Shown here one piece after another: positions 1-9,795 of a stretch of DNA of 64,000 bases (its first letter is position 1; each line of letters opens with the position of its first letter). A program made the position numbers and the translations under genes. The stretch covers positions 161,826 through 225,825 of the forward strand of contig NZ_HE610997.1 of the NCBI RefSeq assembly GCF_000285555.1, given 5' to 3'. Source of the DNA: Kurthia massiliensis (GTDB taxonomy: Bacteria > Bacillota > Bacilli > Bacillales_A > Planococcaceae). The notes under the pieces were generated by a model. It was not told the origin of the DNA and searched no databases. It saw nothing but the letters and a program-made list of their open reading frames with translations.

Positions 1-9
1 AGCCTCTTT

Positions 10-444
10 TTATGCTTGTATTTCTGCAATTTCTACATATTTATTAAACCATGATTCATTAATTTTCTTGAATGATACAGGTCTAAAATTCTCTTTCTTC
101 ACGATAATGTGTTCTGTCGTTGCCGTTGCAGCGACCGTACCATCTTCATGCAACACTTCATAGCCATAAACGGTACGTAACTTATCTTGTGACTTCACCC
201 ACGTCTTAACGAATGCAGGCTTGCCATAACGAAGCGCAGCTTTATAGCTAATGTTGACATTCATAACTGGTGAAACGTAGCCTTGCTCCTCAATTTCAAC
301 AAATGAATAGCCAAGGTCTTTAATTAACTGTGAACGCCCTAACTCTAACCAAACGACATAGTTCGCATGGTATACGACGCCCATTTGGTCTGTTTCCGCA
401 TAGCGAATTTCGATTTCTTTTGTGCTTGTAAACATTTCCGTCAC
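10..444 (-). CDS. YbgC/YneP-type acyl-CoA thioesterase
   Basis: A 144-residue single-domain hotdog protein. The N-terminal stretch RYAETDQMGVVYHANY is the YbgC/4-hydroxybenzoyl-CoA thioesterase signature; the Asp after AET is the expected catalytic residue and the following HANY motif is typical of the family. The family hydrolyses acyl-CoA thioesters in the cytoplasm; the substrate cannot be told from sequence. In Bacillus subtilis the homologue yneP lies close to aconitase (citB), and here aconitase is also nearby (from 1704), which supports orthology. Full length. The ATG is followed by a weakly conserved Thr-rich lead-in, and there is an AGGTGA-like ribosome site just upstream. Family is certain, substrate unknown. 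Confidence 0.88.
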   Translation of the reverse strand: MTEMFTSTKEIEIRYAETDQMGVVYHANYVVWLELGRSQLIKDLGYSFVEIEEQGYVSPVMNVNISYKAALRYGKPAFVKTWVKSQDKLRTVYGYEVLHEDGTVAATATTEHIIVKKENFRPVSFKKINESWFNKYVEIAEIQA

Positions 445-467
445 CTCATGAAGTAGTATAGCAAAAT

Positions 468-1506
468 TTATCGTCTTATCGCCTCTTTTGCTGCGAAAAT
501 ACCGACTATTTTATTTTTTCGCCATGCAGAAGACCAATAGCGCGTAGGTACCGGTTTCGGGCCACCTGCTGGTGCAATTTCAACAGTAATGCCAGGCTGT
601 TTCATATGTGCAACGAACCAATCTTGACCTGCACCTGAGCCATTTGAAATCCCTGAATCATTCACTTGTTGATATCCTGTTGCTCGTTGAATCACTTGGC
701 GATCACGTATTTCTCGCTTTTTTGGCTGTCCATAGCGCCAATATAACACTTGCCCAGAAGAATGATACGTAATGTACGTCCTAAATTGATGCTACTTTAC
801 AAACTGTATCAATGCTGATGTTTCAGGTTCTGAGCTTGCTGTCTTTATTTTATAATGCTGATAACTTAGCTTTTTCATACCGTTAAATGCTTGCCATCCT
901 GCAGGGATAATTCCGATTTAAATCTCCTCCTCGCATATTAGCTCTATAACGTTGGAAATTGTGACTACTACCATTTGCTGCTAATACTTTGTTACGATAC
1001 GTAACGCTTACACTTTTTAATCCGTGTTGGACGAGTGTGACACCATCTGGATTTATCATTGGTAAGAACCAAATGGACGTCTAATCTCATATGTTACGAA
1101 CATTCCCCCGTCAATTGTCGTTCCTCTTACATACGCCTTTGTATACGTATCAATCATTTTCATTACAACATTCGTCGTCATATGCTCACGTGCATGTGTA
1201 AATGCATCGATATAGATTTCTTTTTCCCTTTGCCCAGTCGATACGCATAATACCTCTATTATCTACAGAAGTGCCAATTCGCTTTAATTGTACGGCATTT
1301 AGATACATGTCCTAGAATACTTGCAACATTGAAACATATTGATGATACGTTATTTGTTGCGAACCATTTATAGCCGTAACGTGGTGATAATTCGATAGAT
1401 TAGCAATTTCTTTTTGTTTTCCTACTATTATATATGGTGCTTTATTAGCTTGATGTTGAAGAGAGACGATTGTTCCTTTTCGTATAACGATTGCTTTCAC
1501 TATCAT
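468..1506 (-). pseudogene. Decayed M14 zinc carboxypeptidase (gamma-D-Glu-diaminopimelate peptidase-like)
   Basis: Three frames on the minus strand together rebuild one M14 peptidase. Around 1190-1210 lies a FTHAREHMTT segment (the HxxE zinc site). Around 930-1060 lies MINPDGV followed by RGGDLNRNYP (substrate-binding Asn-Arg). Around 468-790 lies TYITYHSSGQ (third zinc His) and GITVEIAP (catalytic Glu). The pieces are separated by a stop near 1312, a frameshift near 1220, another near 1060, one near 920, and an in-frame TAG near 795. The 1312-1506 part corresponds to the region before the catalytic domain. A GGAGG site at about 1561-1567 still precedes it. Homologues cleave peptidoglycan stem peptides. 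No intact product is possible, so I call it a pseudogene. Confidence 0.85.
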
Positions 1507-1650
1507 CGTACTGTTTGTAGAAACGGCATATACCTTCTTTGAATGCCAACAATATACAAAGCCTCCTTTTTATTCAGTATAATGGATTTTATTTAACCTG
1601 ATATTTTTCATTTATATAGACTAGCGAGCTTAATTATTATAAAAATATAT

Positions 1651-1686
1651 AAAAAAAGAGAATCAGGTTTGCACCTGATCCTCTTT
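1651..1686 (-). terminator. Intrinsic terminator of acnA
   Basis: In the minus-strand RNA, AGAGGATCAGGT pairs with ACCTGATTCTCT across a short GCAA-type loop and is followed by a run of seven U. It starts about 18 bases after the aconitase stop codon. Confidence 0.85.
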
Positions 1687-1703
1687 AAGCGTTACGCTTC
1701 AAA

Positions 1704-4412
1704 TTATTTGTTTTCAGCTAATTTGTTACGTAATACCATTTGTAGGATACCACCGTGACGGTAGTAGTCTACTTCTACGTCTGAGTCGAAACGAGCTAAT
1801 ACGTCGAATTTAACTTCAGAACCGTCTGCTTTAGTAGCAGTTACAGTTAAGATATCGCGAGGTTTAACGCCTTCAGCGATGTTTACTGCGAATGTTTCTT
1901 CACCAGTTAAACCTAGAGATTCAGCGTTGTCACCATTTAAGAATTGTAATGGAAGAACACCCATGAATACTAAGTTAGAACGGTGGATACGTTCGTATGA
2001 TTCAGCGATTACTGTTTTAACACCTAGTAAGTTAGTACCTTTGGCAGCCCAGTCACGAGAAGAACCCATACCGTAGTCTTTACCAGCTAATACTACTAAA
2101 CCAGTGTTAGTTTCAGCATATTTCATTGCTGCATCGTAAATGTATTCAACTTCACCTGTTGGCCAGTAAGTAGTGAAACCACCTTCTGTGCCTGGAGCGA
2201 TTTGGTTACGGATACGGATGTTAGCGAATGTACCGCGCATCATAACTTCGTGGTTACCACGACGAGAACCGTAAGAGTTGAAGTTACGGATTTCAACACC
2301 GTTTTCTTGTAGGTATTGACCTGCTGGTGTTTCTTTACCAATTGCACCTGCTGGTGAAATGTGGTCAGTTGTGATAGAGTCACCAAACTTAGCTAATACA
2401 CGTAAGCCAGAAAGAGCTGTGATATCTTCTGGAGTCACTGATAAGTTTTGGAAGAATGGTGGGTTTTGGATATAAGTTGATTTAGTATCGAACTCATATA
2501 AAGTATCAGTTGAAGTTTCGATTGCGTTCCAAGCTTCGTTAGCTGTGAATACAGTTTCGTATTCTTTTTGGAATAGGTCACGAGTGACAACTTTGTTTAA
2601 TACAGCGTTGATTTCATCAGTTGTTGGCCAGATGTCATCGAAGAATACGTCGTTGCCATCTTTGTCTTTACCGAATGAATCTTTACGTAGGTCGATATCA
2701 ACAGTACCAGCTAATGCGTAAGCTACAACTAATGGAGGAGCAGCTAAGTAGTTAGCTTTTACAAGTGGGTGAACACGGCCTTCGAAGTTACGGTTACCAG
2801 AAAGTACTGAAGTTACGAATAAATCGTTAGATTTGATTGCTTCTTCGATTTCTGGAAGTAACGGACCTGAGTTACCGATACATGTAGTACAGCCGTAACC
2901 TACAGTGTTGAAACCTAATTGATCTAGGTATTCAGTTAAACCTGAATCATTTAAGTAACCAGTTACAACTTTAGAACCTGGTGCTAATGAAGTTTTAACC
3001 CATTTAGGAACAGTTAAGCCTTTTTCAACCGCTTTTTTCGCAACAAGACCAGCAGCGATTAAAACGTATGGGTTAGAAGTATTTGTACAAGAAGTGATTG
3101 CAGCGATTGCTACTGCACCTGCAGGGATTTCAACGTCGCCTTCAGCGAATTTAGCTGTAGAAGATTTAGTGAATTCTTCTTCAGTTAAACCGAAACCTTG
3201 TACGCCTGCTGGAGCAACTACTACTTCGTGGTAGCGTTGTTTCATGTTAGATAAAGGAATTAAATCTTGTGGACGTTTAGGACCAGAAAGGTTTGGTTCG
3301 ATTTCATCTAAGTTGATTTCAACTACAGAAGTATAGTTTGGTTCTAATGATGGATCGAAGAACATGTTGTTCGCTTTTAAGTAAGCTTCTACAACTGCGA
3401 TGTGTTCTTCGTCACGGCCTGTTAAGCGCATGTAGTTAAGTGATTCGTCATCGATTGCGAAGAAACCACAAGTTGCACCGTATTCAGGAGCCATGTTTGA
3501 GATTGTAGCACGGTCAGCTAATGGAAGACCTACAACGCCAGGACCGAAGAACTCAACGAATTTGTTAACTACGCCTTTTTTACGTAATTCTTGAGTTACT
3601 TTAAGTGCTAAGTCAGTTGCAGTTGTGCCTGATGGTAATTTACCAGATAATTTAACACCGATTACTTCAGGAACTGGGAAGTAAGAAGGTTGTCCTAACA
3701 TACCAGCTTCAGCTTCGATACCGCCGACGCCCCAACCAAGAACACCGATACCGTTGATCATAGTTGTATGAGAGTCAGTACCTACTACTGAGTCAGGGAA
3801 TGTTTCGAATGTGCCATCTGGGTTTTCGTTAACGTGTACAACTGGAGCTAAATACTCTAAGTTTACTTGGTGAACGATACCAGTTGCTGGTGGTACTGCA
3901 CGGAAGTTGTTGTAAGCTGTTTGAGCCCATTTTAAGAAGTTGTAACGTTCAGCGTTACGTTCGAATTCAAGGTCCATGTTAGCTTTTAATGCAGATTCGT
4001 TACCGTATTTATCTACTTGTACAGAGTGGTCGATTACTAAATCAACTGGGATTGCAGGGTTGATTTCGTCTGGGTTACCGCCCATATCTTTCATTGCTGT
4101 ACGTAAAGAAGTTAAGTCAACTACTACTGGTACACCAGTGAAATCTTGTAATACTACGCGAGATGGTTTGAATGGTACTTCACCAGTTGTGTCTGCTTCT
4201 GGAGTACCCCATTTTGCTAAGTTGTCAACGTGTTCTTCTTTAATCACGTAGTTGTCATATTGACGTAATACTGATTCAAGTAAAACTTTGATTGAGTAAG
4301 GTAAGTTAGATACTTTTGCTACGCCAGCTTCTTCGATAGCGTTAAGGTTGTAGTAGTTATACGTTTTACCATTAACTTCGAAAGATGCGCGGCTGTTGTG
4401 TAAGTTTGCCAT
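1704..4412 (-). CDS. acnA: Aconitate hydratase (aconitase A)
   Basis: A 902-residue aconitase, the normal length for the bacterial AcnA/IRP family, interconverting citrate and isocitrate in the TCA cycle. The [4Fe-4S] ligands are visible: one Cys in [10 protein letters not shown] (about residue 440) and two in [14 protein letters not shown] (about 506 and 509). The C-terminal swivel domain contains [14 protein letters not shown] and [19 protein letters not shown], where Ser/Arg residues bind substrate. The start is an ATG preceded by GAGGGGGAC. It is monocistronic, with a terminator directly downstream. In B. subtilis the orthologue citB is repressed by CcpC and CodY; upstream at 4413-4558 I see AT-rich sequence with an ATAA/TTAT dyad-like stretch but no operator I would assert. 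Confidence 0.98.
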   Translation of the reverse strand: MANLHNSRASFEVNGKTYNYYNLNAIEEAGVAKVSNLPYSIKVLLESVLRQYDNYVIKEEHVDNLAKWGTPEADTTGEVPFKPSRVVLQDFTGVPVVVDLTSLRTAMKDMGGNPDEINPAIPVDLVIDHSVQVDKYGNESALKANMDLEFERNAERYNFLKWAQTAYNNFRAVPPATGIVHQVNLEYLAPVVHVNENPDGTFETFPDSVVGTDSHTTMINGIGVLGWGVGGIEAEAGMLGQPSYFPVPEVIGVKLSGKLPSGTTATDLALKVTQELRKKGVVNKFVEFFGPGVVGLPLADRATISNMAPEYGATCGFFAIDDESLNYMRLTGRDEEHIAVVEAYLKANNMFFDPSLEPNYTSVVEINLDEIEPNLSGPKRPQDLIPLSNMKQRYHEVVVAPAGVQGFGLTEEEFTKSSTAKFAEGDVEIPAGAVAIAAITSCTNTSNPYVLIAAGLVAKKAVEKGLTVPKWVKTSLAPGSKVVTGYLNDSGLTEYLDQLGFNTVGYGCTTCIGNSGPLLPEIEEAIKSNDLFVTSVLSGNRNFEGRVHPLVKANYLAAPPLVVAYALAGTVDIDLRKDSFGKDKDGNDVFFDDIWPTTDEINAVLNKVVTRDLFQKEYETVFTANEAWNAIETSTDTLYEFDTKSTYIQNPPFFQNLSVTPEDITALSGLRVLAKFGDSITTDHISPAGAIGKETPAGQYLQENGVEIRNFNSYGSRRGNHEVMMRGTFANIRIRNQIAPGTEGGFTTYWPTGEVEYIYDAAMKYAETNTGLVVLAGKDYGMGSSRDWAAKGTNLLGVKTVIAESYERIHRSNLVFMGVLPLQFLNGDNAESLGLTGEETFAVNIAEGVKPRDILTVTATKADGSEVKFDVLARFDSDVEVDYYRHGGILQMVLRNKLAENK

Positions 4413-4558
4413 TATTGATGGTCCCCCTCTAATATGTTCATTATGAAAAGGTTACAAAATTTTGTACTACTTTTCTCCAAAACCAATGATACAGAATGGC
4501 TATACATAAGTAAATAAAATTATTTTTATGTGTTGTGATAAGTTTTAGTTATGACCTT

Positions 4559-4951
4559 TTAATTGATAAAACGCTTTCGCTCTTGATTTGACGGGATTTT
4601 GCACATTTTTCTCGATTGCGACAAAAAATCTCTGTTTCTCGCGACAATGTTATACCCTATATCACGAATACGACTTGGCACGATCTGCAATAGTCTTATA
4701 TAACGATAAGGTTTTTTCAAATATTTCGCAATAAAAATTACGGCATTTGTCCTTGTATAAATGATATCGTTATATTTCACAACGACCGTATTTAAATCAG
4801 TGACGAGCACTCCCGGTAACTCTTGCGCTGCTAGTTCGCCTTGTAGCGGCGCAAATAAGAACTTTTCGTTCGTTTCATGGTCCATGATAAACTGTACAGT
4901 TGATGCACAAAATCCACAATCACCGTCATAAAATAAAATTGGTCTACTCAT
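4559..4951 (-). CDS. DCC-family thiol-disulfide oxidoreductase-like protein (DUF393)
   Basis: About 130 residues. The N terminus ILFYDGDCGFCASTVQF carries the DxDCGFC motif that names the DCC family (YuxK-like); the two Cys form a thioredoxin-like CxxC pair. The rest follows the family pattern, with FAPLQGE and a C-terminal basic segment. The cellular role of the family is not established. The ATG at 4951 is preferred over an in-frame TTG six bases earlier because the GAAGG ribosome site lies nine bases before the ATG and too close to the TTG. It sits between aconitase and lutC, all on the minus strand, with the lut terminator between it and lutC. Confidence 0.85.
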   Translation of the reverse strand: MSRPILFYDGDCGFCASTVQFIMDHETNEKFLFAPLQGELAAQELPGVLVTDLNTVVVKYNDIIYTRTNAVIFIAKYLKKPYRYIRLLQIVPSRIRDIGYNIVARNRDFLSQSRKMCKIPSNQERKRFIN

Positions 4952-5073
4952 ATACAAGCCTTCTTTCGGAATGTAACCTTAAAACACTCGATATTAACAA
5001 TTTTCACTACATAAGTAGTAAAAAGCATGAGATTTTCGAGCATTTTATTCACTTTTATTATACGGGAGTTATA

Positions 5074-5116
5074 CAAAAAAATCCACCTTCCTACTATTAT
5101 ATAGTAAGAAGGTGGA
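5074..5116 (-). terminator. Intrinsic terminator of lutABC
   Basis: Minus-strand RNA: TCCACCTTC(t)TACTA pairs with TAGTA(g)GAAGGTGGA, followed by a U tract (A run at 5075-5080 on the plus strand). It begins six bases after the lutC stop. Confidence 0.85.
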
Positions 5117-5121
5117 CAGAC

Positions 5122-5829
5122 TTAACAATCTGTTAACACGATATATGTTGCTTGTACAGGACCGTGAACACCTACGACTAATTTCATTTCAATATCAGCC
5201 GAATTACTCGGACCAGAAACGAAGTCAATCGCATGTGGTAAAAGTTCACCACGATCTACGCGTTGTTGAATTTTTTCGGCAGCTTGCGTCATACGTGCTA
5301 CAATCGTACTTTTCGGAATCAAAGCGACGAAAGCATGTGGTAACAGTCCGACTGCTTTCCCTGCTCCTGCTGCTGAATACAATACAACCGTACCTGACTC
5401 TGTTAAACAATATTCACTAATTGCCAATCCGACGCGCGCACGATTTGCTTCAGCGAAGTTTTGTTCACGACTTTTTTGTTCACTCCACGTATAAACGTCT
5501 ACACCGTCTTTTGGCCATTCCGTCTTTAATAGCGATGTTAAACCGTACTCTTCATATCGTGGGTCGTCCCAAAGTGACACGGCACCGTTGCCGTAATGAG
5601 CAACCACTTCTTTTAACACGTCCCCTACATTCGCAGTCGTTGCTTCTACAACATCAGTATGAATATTTTTACACTGTTCTTTTAATGCTGCGAGCAATTC
5701 ATCTTGATTCATCGGTGTATAATGTTTCTCTACTGGACGATGTTGCCAATGACGTTCAGGTTTTTCAGTCGTATTAATAGGTCGTTGTAAACGCGTTGCG
5801 ATATTTGATAAAAATGCTTGTCGTTCCAT
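5122..5829 (-). CDS. lutC: Lactate utilization protein C (LUD domain)
   Basis: A 235-residue LUD-domain protein, the smallest subunit of the LutABC L-lactate oxidation system. LUD features include GISEYCLTESGTVVL-like sequence in mid-protein (residues about 135-150) and FVSGPSNSADIEMKLVVGVHGP near the C terminus, the conserved closing motif of LutC/YvbY proteins. Its start ATG overlaps the lutB stop by one base (TAATG), showing translational coupling. It is last in lutA-lutB-lutC and is followed by an intrinsic terminator. The system allows growth on lactate in B. subtilis. Length fits the family. Confidence 0.95.
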   Translation of the reverse strand: MERQAFLSNIATRLQRPINTTEKPERHWQHRPVEKHYTPMNQDELLAALKEQCKNIHTDVVEATTANVGDVLKEVVAHYGNGAVSLWDDPRYEEYGLTSLLKTEWPKDGVDVYTWSEQKSREQNFAEANRARVGLAISEYCLTESGTVVLYSAAGAGKAVGLLPHAFVALIPKSTIVARMTQAAEKIQQRVDRGELLPHAIDFVSGPSNSADIEMKLVVGVHGPVQATYIVLTDC

Positions 5830-7259
5830 TACGATTTGCCTCCTTTTTCGTGTTGATCAAACCAATCGCGGAATCGTTCGCCTTTCGGTGCTGGGAAATC
5901 ACGAACAGCTGTCCATTCTTTTAACGGCCCGGGACCTTTTGTGAATTTATCGTCTTTCGCAAATGGTTTGACGACTTTCGTGGCAATTTTCGTACCGAAA
6001 CGGTATAGTGGAGAGCTTGAAGCACCGATTTCAAACATTTTCATCATCGCTGTTTCTGCAATTGGTGCCTTTCCTTCTTTTTCGACGATAACTTGACGAT
6101 GCTTCAGTAATAATTCATGCAACGGAATTTTTACCGGACATGCGTCAGTACAAGCACCGCATAAACTAGACGCATATGGCAATTCTTTATAATCGTCATA
6201 TCCTGCAAGAAGCGGTGTTAATACCGCGCCAATTGGTCCTGAATAGATCGAGTTATAAGAATGCCCGCCAATATGGCGATATACAGGACATGTATTGACA
6301 CAAGCTGCACAACGAATGCATTGCAATACTTCTTGGAAATCGCCTCCTAAAATATTTGAACGACCATTATCAACAATGACTAAATGAAACTCTTCTGGAC
6401 CATCAATATCTTCTGGACGTTTCGGACCTGTTAAAATATTAACGTAACTCGTTAACTTTTGACCGACTGCACTACGCGCCAACATATTGACGAGCACTTC
6501 TAATTCTTTCATAGATGGTACTAAACGTTCCATCCCCATCACCGCAATATGTGTTTTCGGAATCGTCGTTACGAGTCCTGCATTCCCTTCATTCGTTACA
6601 AGACAAACCGAACCGCTATCCGCTACCCCAAAGTTACAACCAGTAATACCGAGATCCGCGGTTAAAAATTCTTCTCGTAAAATCGAACGTACATAATCGG
6701 TTAATTCACTTGCATTCGACGTTTTTTGTTCGTCGTAGCCAAGCTTTTCTACGAATACTTCTTTAATTTGGTCTTTATTTTTATGAAGAGACGGCGCAAC
6801 GATATGTGATGGCTTATCGCCTTCTAGCTGTAAAATGTATTCCCCTAAATCGGTTTCAAGCACTTGGCAACCTTCTTCTTCTAACATTTCATTTAAACTA
6901 ATTTCTTCCGTCACCATCGACTTGGATTTCACGATTTTTTTCGCTTCTTTTTTACGTACAACTTCGCGAATATAACGGTTCGCATCTTCTGCGTCTGCTG
7001 CGAAATGGACGTGGCCACCGGCTTTTTCAACATTTTCAGCAAGTTCATTTAAATAAAAATCTAAATGATTTAAGACGTGCTGACGAATTTCTTGTCCATG
7101 ATTACGCCACTCTTCCCAGTCGCCGAGCGTATCAACCGCTACGAGACGTTTCGCATGTAAATGATTTTGTGCAGAAGATACTGCACCACGCATAAATTCT
7201 TTTTCTAAATTGTCTTTTACATTATCTTTGAATTTATTGTCATTAAATTGAATCGACAT
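5829..7259 (-). CDS. lutB: Lactate utilization iron-sulfur protein LutB
   Basis: A 476-residue protein with an N-terminal LUD domain (about 70-300) and a C-terminal 2x[4Fe-4S] ferredoxin segment. The two cluster motifs are [19 protein letters not shown] (about residues 313-331) and [18 protein letters not shown] (about 364-381). This is the standard LutB/YkgF architecture; it acts with LutA and LutC to oxidise L-lactate to pyruvate. The ATG directly follows the lutA stop (TAAATG) and the ribosome site GAGGAGGTG lies inside the lutA end, so translation is probably coupled. All eight cluster cysteines are present. Confidence 0.97.
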   Translation of the reverse strand: MSIQFNDNKFKDNVKDNLEKEFMRGAVSSAQNHLHAKRLVAVDTLGDWEEWRNHGQEIRQHVLNHLDFYLNELAENVEKAGGHVHFAADAEDANRYIREVVRKKEAKKIVKSKSMVTEEISLNEMLEEEGCQVLETDLGEYILQLEGDKPSHIVAPSLHKNKDQIKEVFVEKLGYDEQKTSNASELTDYVRSILREEFLTADLGITGCNFGVADSGSVCLVTNEGNAGLVTTIPKTHIAVMGMERLVPSMKELEVLVNMLARSAVGQKLTSYVNILTGPKRPEDIDGPEEFHLVIVDNGRSNILGGDFQEVLQCIRCAACVNTCPVYRHIGGHSYNSIYSGPIGAVLTPLLAGYDDYKELPYASSLCGACTDACPVKIPLHELLLKHRQVIVEKEGKAPIAETAMMKMFEIGASSSPLYRFGTKIATKVVKPFAKDDKFTKGPGPLKEWTAVRDFPAPKGERFRDWFDQHEKGGKS

Positions 7260-7988
7260 TTAGTGCACCTCCTCATGTTGCGTTAAAATTTCTGCAATGT
7301 GCATCGTCGATATTTTTTCACCACGACGATTCATACGACCACTAATGTTCATAATGCACCCACCATCTGATGCTACTAAATACTCCGCACCCGTTTGGAC
7401 CGCACAATCTACTTTTTCATCAACCATTTGTTCGGAAATGTTCCCCATTTTCACAGAGAACGTACCACCGAAACCACAACAGTTATAGCTATTCGGTAAG
7501 TCGATAATTTCTAACCCTTTCACGTTTTCTAATAACGTCATCGGCGCATCTTTCACCCCTAAAATGCGCGTCATATGGCAAGACGGATGATACGTTACGC
7601 TATGTGGAAAACTCGCCCCAACATCTTTCACTTTTAGAACGTTGACGATAAAGTCTGTTAACTCATACGTTTTATCCGCTACGAGCTGTGCTTTTTTTGC
7701 ATAAACCGGATCGTCTTTAAAAATATGTGGATACTCTTTAAACATCGTCGCACAAGAGCCCGATGGCGTAACGATACATTCTTCATTTACGAACGTATCA
7801 ATCATTTTTTTCATCGGTTCACGTGCATCTTTGGCATATCCTGAGTTGTATGCTGGCTGCCCGCAACATACTTGTCCTTTCGGAAAACTTACATCACAAC
7901 CGAGCGATTCTAATAATTGTACAGTTGCTTTCCCTACATCTGTTTGAAATAAATCGACTAAACATGTCGCAAATAATGAAACTTTCAT
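7260..7988 (-). CDS. lutA: Lactate utilization protein A (CCG-domain Fe-S oxidoreductase)
   Basis: A 242-residue LutA/YkgE protein. It has two CCG (cysteine-rich) domains: [13 protein letters not shown] at about residues 40-52 and [15 protein letters not shown] at about 175-190, which bind Fe-S in the heterodisulfide-reductase D family. It is first in the lutABC operon for L-lactate oxidation. I choose the ATG at 7988 because GAGGGGG lies seven bases upstream; a TTG codon just before it is less well placed. Upstream are a TATAAT element and inverted repeats that probably form the control region. Confidence 0.96.
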   Translation of the reverse strand: MKVSLFATCLVDLFQTDVGKATVQLLESLGCDVSFPKGQVCCGQPAYNSGYAKDAREPMKKMIDTFVNEECIVTPSGSCATMFKEYPHIFKDDPVYAKKAQLVADKTYELTDFIVNVLKVKDVGASFPHSVTYHPSCHMTRILGVKDAPMTLLENVKGLEIIDLPNSYNCCGFGGTFSVKMGNISEQMVDEKVDCAVQTGAEYLVASDGGCIMNISGRMNRRGEKISTMHIAEILTQHEEVH

Positions 7989-8031
7989 CAAACATCCCCC
8001 TCAAAAAAACTTGAATATTTAGATTATTTCC

Positions 8032-8071
8032 ATTATAACGCTGTATGATCTTGGAATAGTTATCATTCCAA
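8032..8071 (-). promoter_or_regulatory. lutA promoter with TTGGAAT-N7-ATTCCAA operator
   Basis: A TATAAT -10 lies at 8032-8037 in minus orientation. The -35 position (8055-8060) has no good consensus and falls inside a perfect inverted repeat at 8051-8071, TTGGAAT-N7-ATTCCAA. That position suits a repressor that blocks polymerase. In B. subtilis the lut operon is repressed by the GntR-type LutR; I cannot assign the regulator here. Confidence 0.6.
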
Positions 8072-8104
8072 AAAAGAATGATCATTTTTAATTAAATTTG
8101 TTTT

Positions 8105-8127
8105 TGGAATGTATATATTATATTCCA
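8105..8127. promoter_or_regulatory. Second TGGAAT-N11-ATTCCA inverted repeat upstream of lutA
   Basis: The same TGGAAT/ATTCCA half-sites recur about 55 bases upstream of the promoter-proximal repeat, here with an 11-base spacer. An AATGATCATT palindrome at 8077-8086 lies between the two. Repetition of the half-site argues for a shared DNA-binding protein, perhaps with looping or cooperative binding. Confidence 0.5.
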
Positions 8128-8159
8128 CAAAAAAACAGACTGAATAAATTCAGTCTGTT
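8128..8159 (-). terminator. Intrinsic terminator overlapping the stop of the 232-residue gene
   Basis: AACAGACTGAA pairs with TTCAGTCTGTT and is followed by a U run in minus-strand RNA. The stem overlaps the stop codon of the upstream gene at 8158-8160. Confidence 0.8.
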
Positions 8160-8832
8160 ACGCACATAAATGTTGGAGTTGCTTTTGTAATGGTTCTGTT
8201 AGCAACGTGTAACGTCGATTTGCATGATATAGTCGCATAATAAGCGATCCAAAATGAGAGGCATTCAATTCATAGCGTGCGATATGGTGAGCATCAATCG
8301 TTACTGATACAATTTGTTCGACATCTACGAGTTCATCTAATGCTAACCTTACGTTTTCTTTAAACGAATACGCTGGATAATACGTTTCAAATTGTTTCGC
8401 AAGCGGGGCTAAATAGTCCACTAATGCATCTAACTGCATCGGCGTCTCTAACCACGTCATCGTATATGCAATAGCAAATTTCAATTCATCTCTTGCCTGA
8501 CCGCGAACGACGAGGCGAGCATCTTCCGCTTCATACCATTGCTCGAAGTAACAAAGCGCATCTAGTTGTGGCATTTGAAAATAAGTACGATGTAAATATT
8601 GACGCAGTGTCGCAATTGCTGCCGCCATTTCTCTTTTCGGTATGCTTTCATATACACCGATATGAACCGACGCGCATTGTGCTAACAGTTGCCGTACTAC
8701 ACTCACATGTTTAAACATCGGTAATTGTAGTGTTGTTGCAACATGTGCATTAATGTCACGTTGAAATGTATCTTGTAATTCATCAGATAAACGTTCTTCT
8801 AATAACAGTAGTTGTTCAATATGATGTCGCAT
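8158..8832 (-). CDS. Hypothetical protein, largely helical
   Basis: About 224 residues, no family recognised. The sequence reads as mostly amphipathic alpha helix with many Gln, Leu and Ala, a short QLLLLEERLSDELQ start and no signal peptide or membrane segment. The ATG at 8832 is chosen because GGGGGTGG lies five bases upstream; a longer in-frame start at 8856 has no good ribosome site. It lies 41 bases after the Sel1-repeat gene on the same strand and is closed by a terminator, so the two are probably co-transcribed. Function unknown. Confidence 0.75.
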   Translation of the reverse strand: MRHHIEQLLLLEERLSDELQDTFQRDINAHVATTLQLPMFKHVSVVRQLLAQCASVHIGVYESIPKREMAAAIATLRQYLHRTYFQMPQLDALCYFEQWYEAEDARLVVRGQARDELKFAIAYTMTWLETPMQLDALVDYLAPLAKQFETYYPAYSFKENVRLALDELVDVEQIVSVTIDAHHIARYELNASHFGSLIMRLYHANRRYTLLTEPLQKQLQHLCA

Positions 8833-8873
8833 CGAAGCCACCCCCTTTGCAAACAATTCCCGATTTTCAAACG

Positions 8874-9719
8874 TTAAAAACGTGACAATTTTTCTTTTGC
8901 TTGGTCATCTCCTTGAAGTGCGGCACGTTGATACCAATATTTTGCCTTTTGTAAATTTTGACCGACACCGACACCTTCTTCATAACAGAAGCCAACATTG
9001 TATTCACCTTCTACATCTTGCCCTTCTGCAGCTTGTAAATACCAAATAAACGCTTTATCAAACTCGCCACGTTGCATCGCTTTATGGCCTAAATAATTGG
9101 CCGCATATAAGTCGCCGTGCATCGCGGATTGTTCGAACCAATAAATAGATTGATCCGCATCTGCTTCGACACCAACACCTTTTTCAAACATATAGCCCAT
9201 CGTAAACATTGCTTCTGATACACCGAGCATTGCCGCTTTGCGGAACCAATGATGCGCAATCTCATCATTTTGAGGCACTGTTTCTCCCCTAAAATGCATG
9301 TCTGCATAGTTGTTCATCGCATCAGCAAGTCCACGTTTCGCTGCATATTCATAACAATCGAACGCGCGTTGTATATTTTCTTCAACGCCTAGTCCTTCAT
9401 AATATAAATTACCTAGCCAATATGTAGCAGCTAAATAGCCTTGATCACTCGCACATTGGAAACAGCATGCACTTAACGTCATTAAATCTAGTCCTCTATA
9501 TAAATGCCCAAGCTCATACTGTGCAGCAGTTTCATGTTGAATCGCTCGTTTTAATAGTTGAATAGAGTCTTTTATTAACGTTTCATCGATATATACAGGT
9601 GCCGTTGAGAAATTCGTACATTTTTCAGCTTCTCTTAGACATGAGATAATTGGATGATGTTGCTGAACTGCTGCTAGTTGTGCCTCAATCAGTTGTTTTC
9701 TTAATTGTTGTTCGTTCAT
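8874..9719 (-). CDS. Sel1-repeat (TPR-like) protein
   Basis: About 281 residues. From about residue 65 onward it holds several Sel1-like repeats of about 36 residues, each with the pattern A-x-Y-x-L-G-x-x-Y-x-x-G-x-G-V followed by A-x-x-W/Y: examples are YWLGNLYYEGLGVEENIQ, FTMGYMFEKGVGVEAD and YNVGFCYEEGVGVGQN. Sel1 repeats are solenoid protein-interaction modules. There is no signal peptide, so it is probably cytoplasmic. The start at 9719 is set by GAGGAGGAG six bases upstream; an earlier in-frame start at 9773 lies within a terminator hairpin and is rejected. Probably in an operon with the unknown gene at 8158-8832. Confidence 0.88.
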   Translation of the reverse strand: MNEQQLRKQLIEAQLAAVQQHHPIISCLREAEKCTNFSTAPVYIDETLIKDSIQLLKRAIQHETAAQYELGHLYRGLDLMTLSACCFQCASDQGYLAATYWLGNLYYEGLGVEENIQRAFDCYEYAAKRGLADAMNNYADMHFRGETVPQNDEIAHHWFRKAAMLGVSEAMFTMGYMFEKGVGVEADADQSIYWFEQSAMHGDLYAANYLGHKAMQRGEFDKAFIWYLQAAEGQDVEGEYNVGFCYEEGVGVGQNLQKAKYWYQRAALQGDDQAKEKLSRF

Positions 9720-9748
9720 CTTTCTCCTCCTCATCGATATGAGTATAA

Positions 9749-9777
9749 CAAAAAAGGAGCTGTCTCGTGACAACTCC
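9749..9777 (-). terminator. Intrinsic terminator with no intact upstream gene
   Basis: Minus-strand RNA: GGAGTTGTC pairs with GACAGCTCC (one G-U pair) around an ACGA loop, then six U. It would end transcripts coming from 9780-10160, where only a possible gene remnant is seen. Confidence 0.75.
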
Positions 9778-9795
9778 CTTCGTCTATAAAATCCC

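Noticed and set aside
4413-4558. CcpC or CodY operator upstream of acnA
   Set aside because: An ATAA/TTAT pair is present, but spacing does not fit the ATAA-N7-TTAT dyad, so I do not call it.
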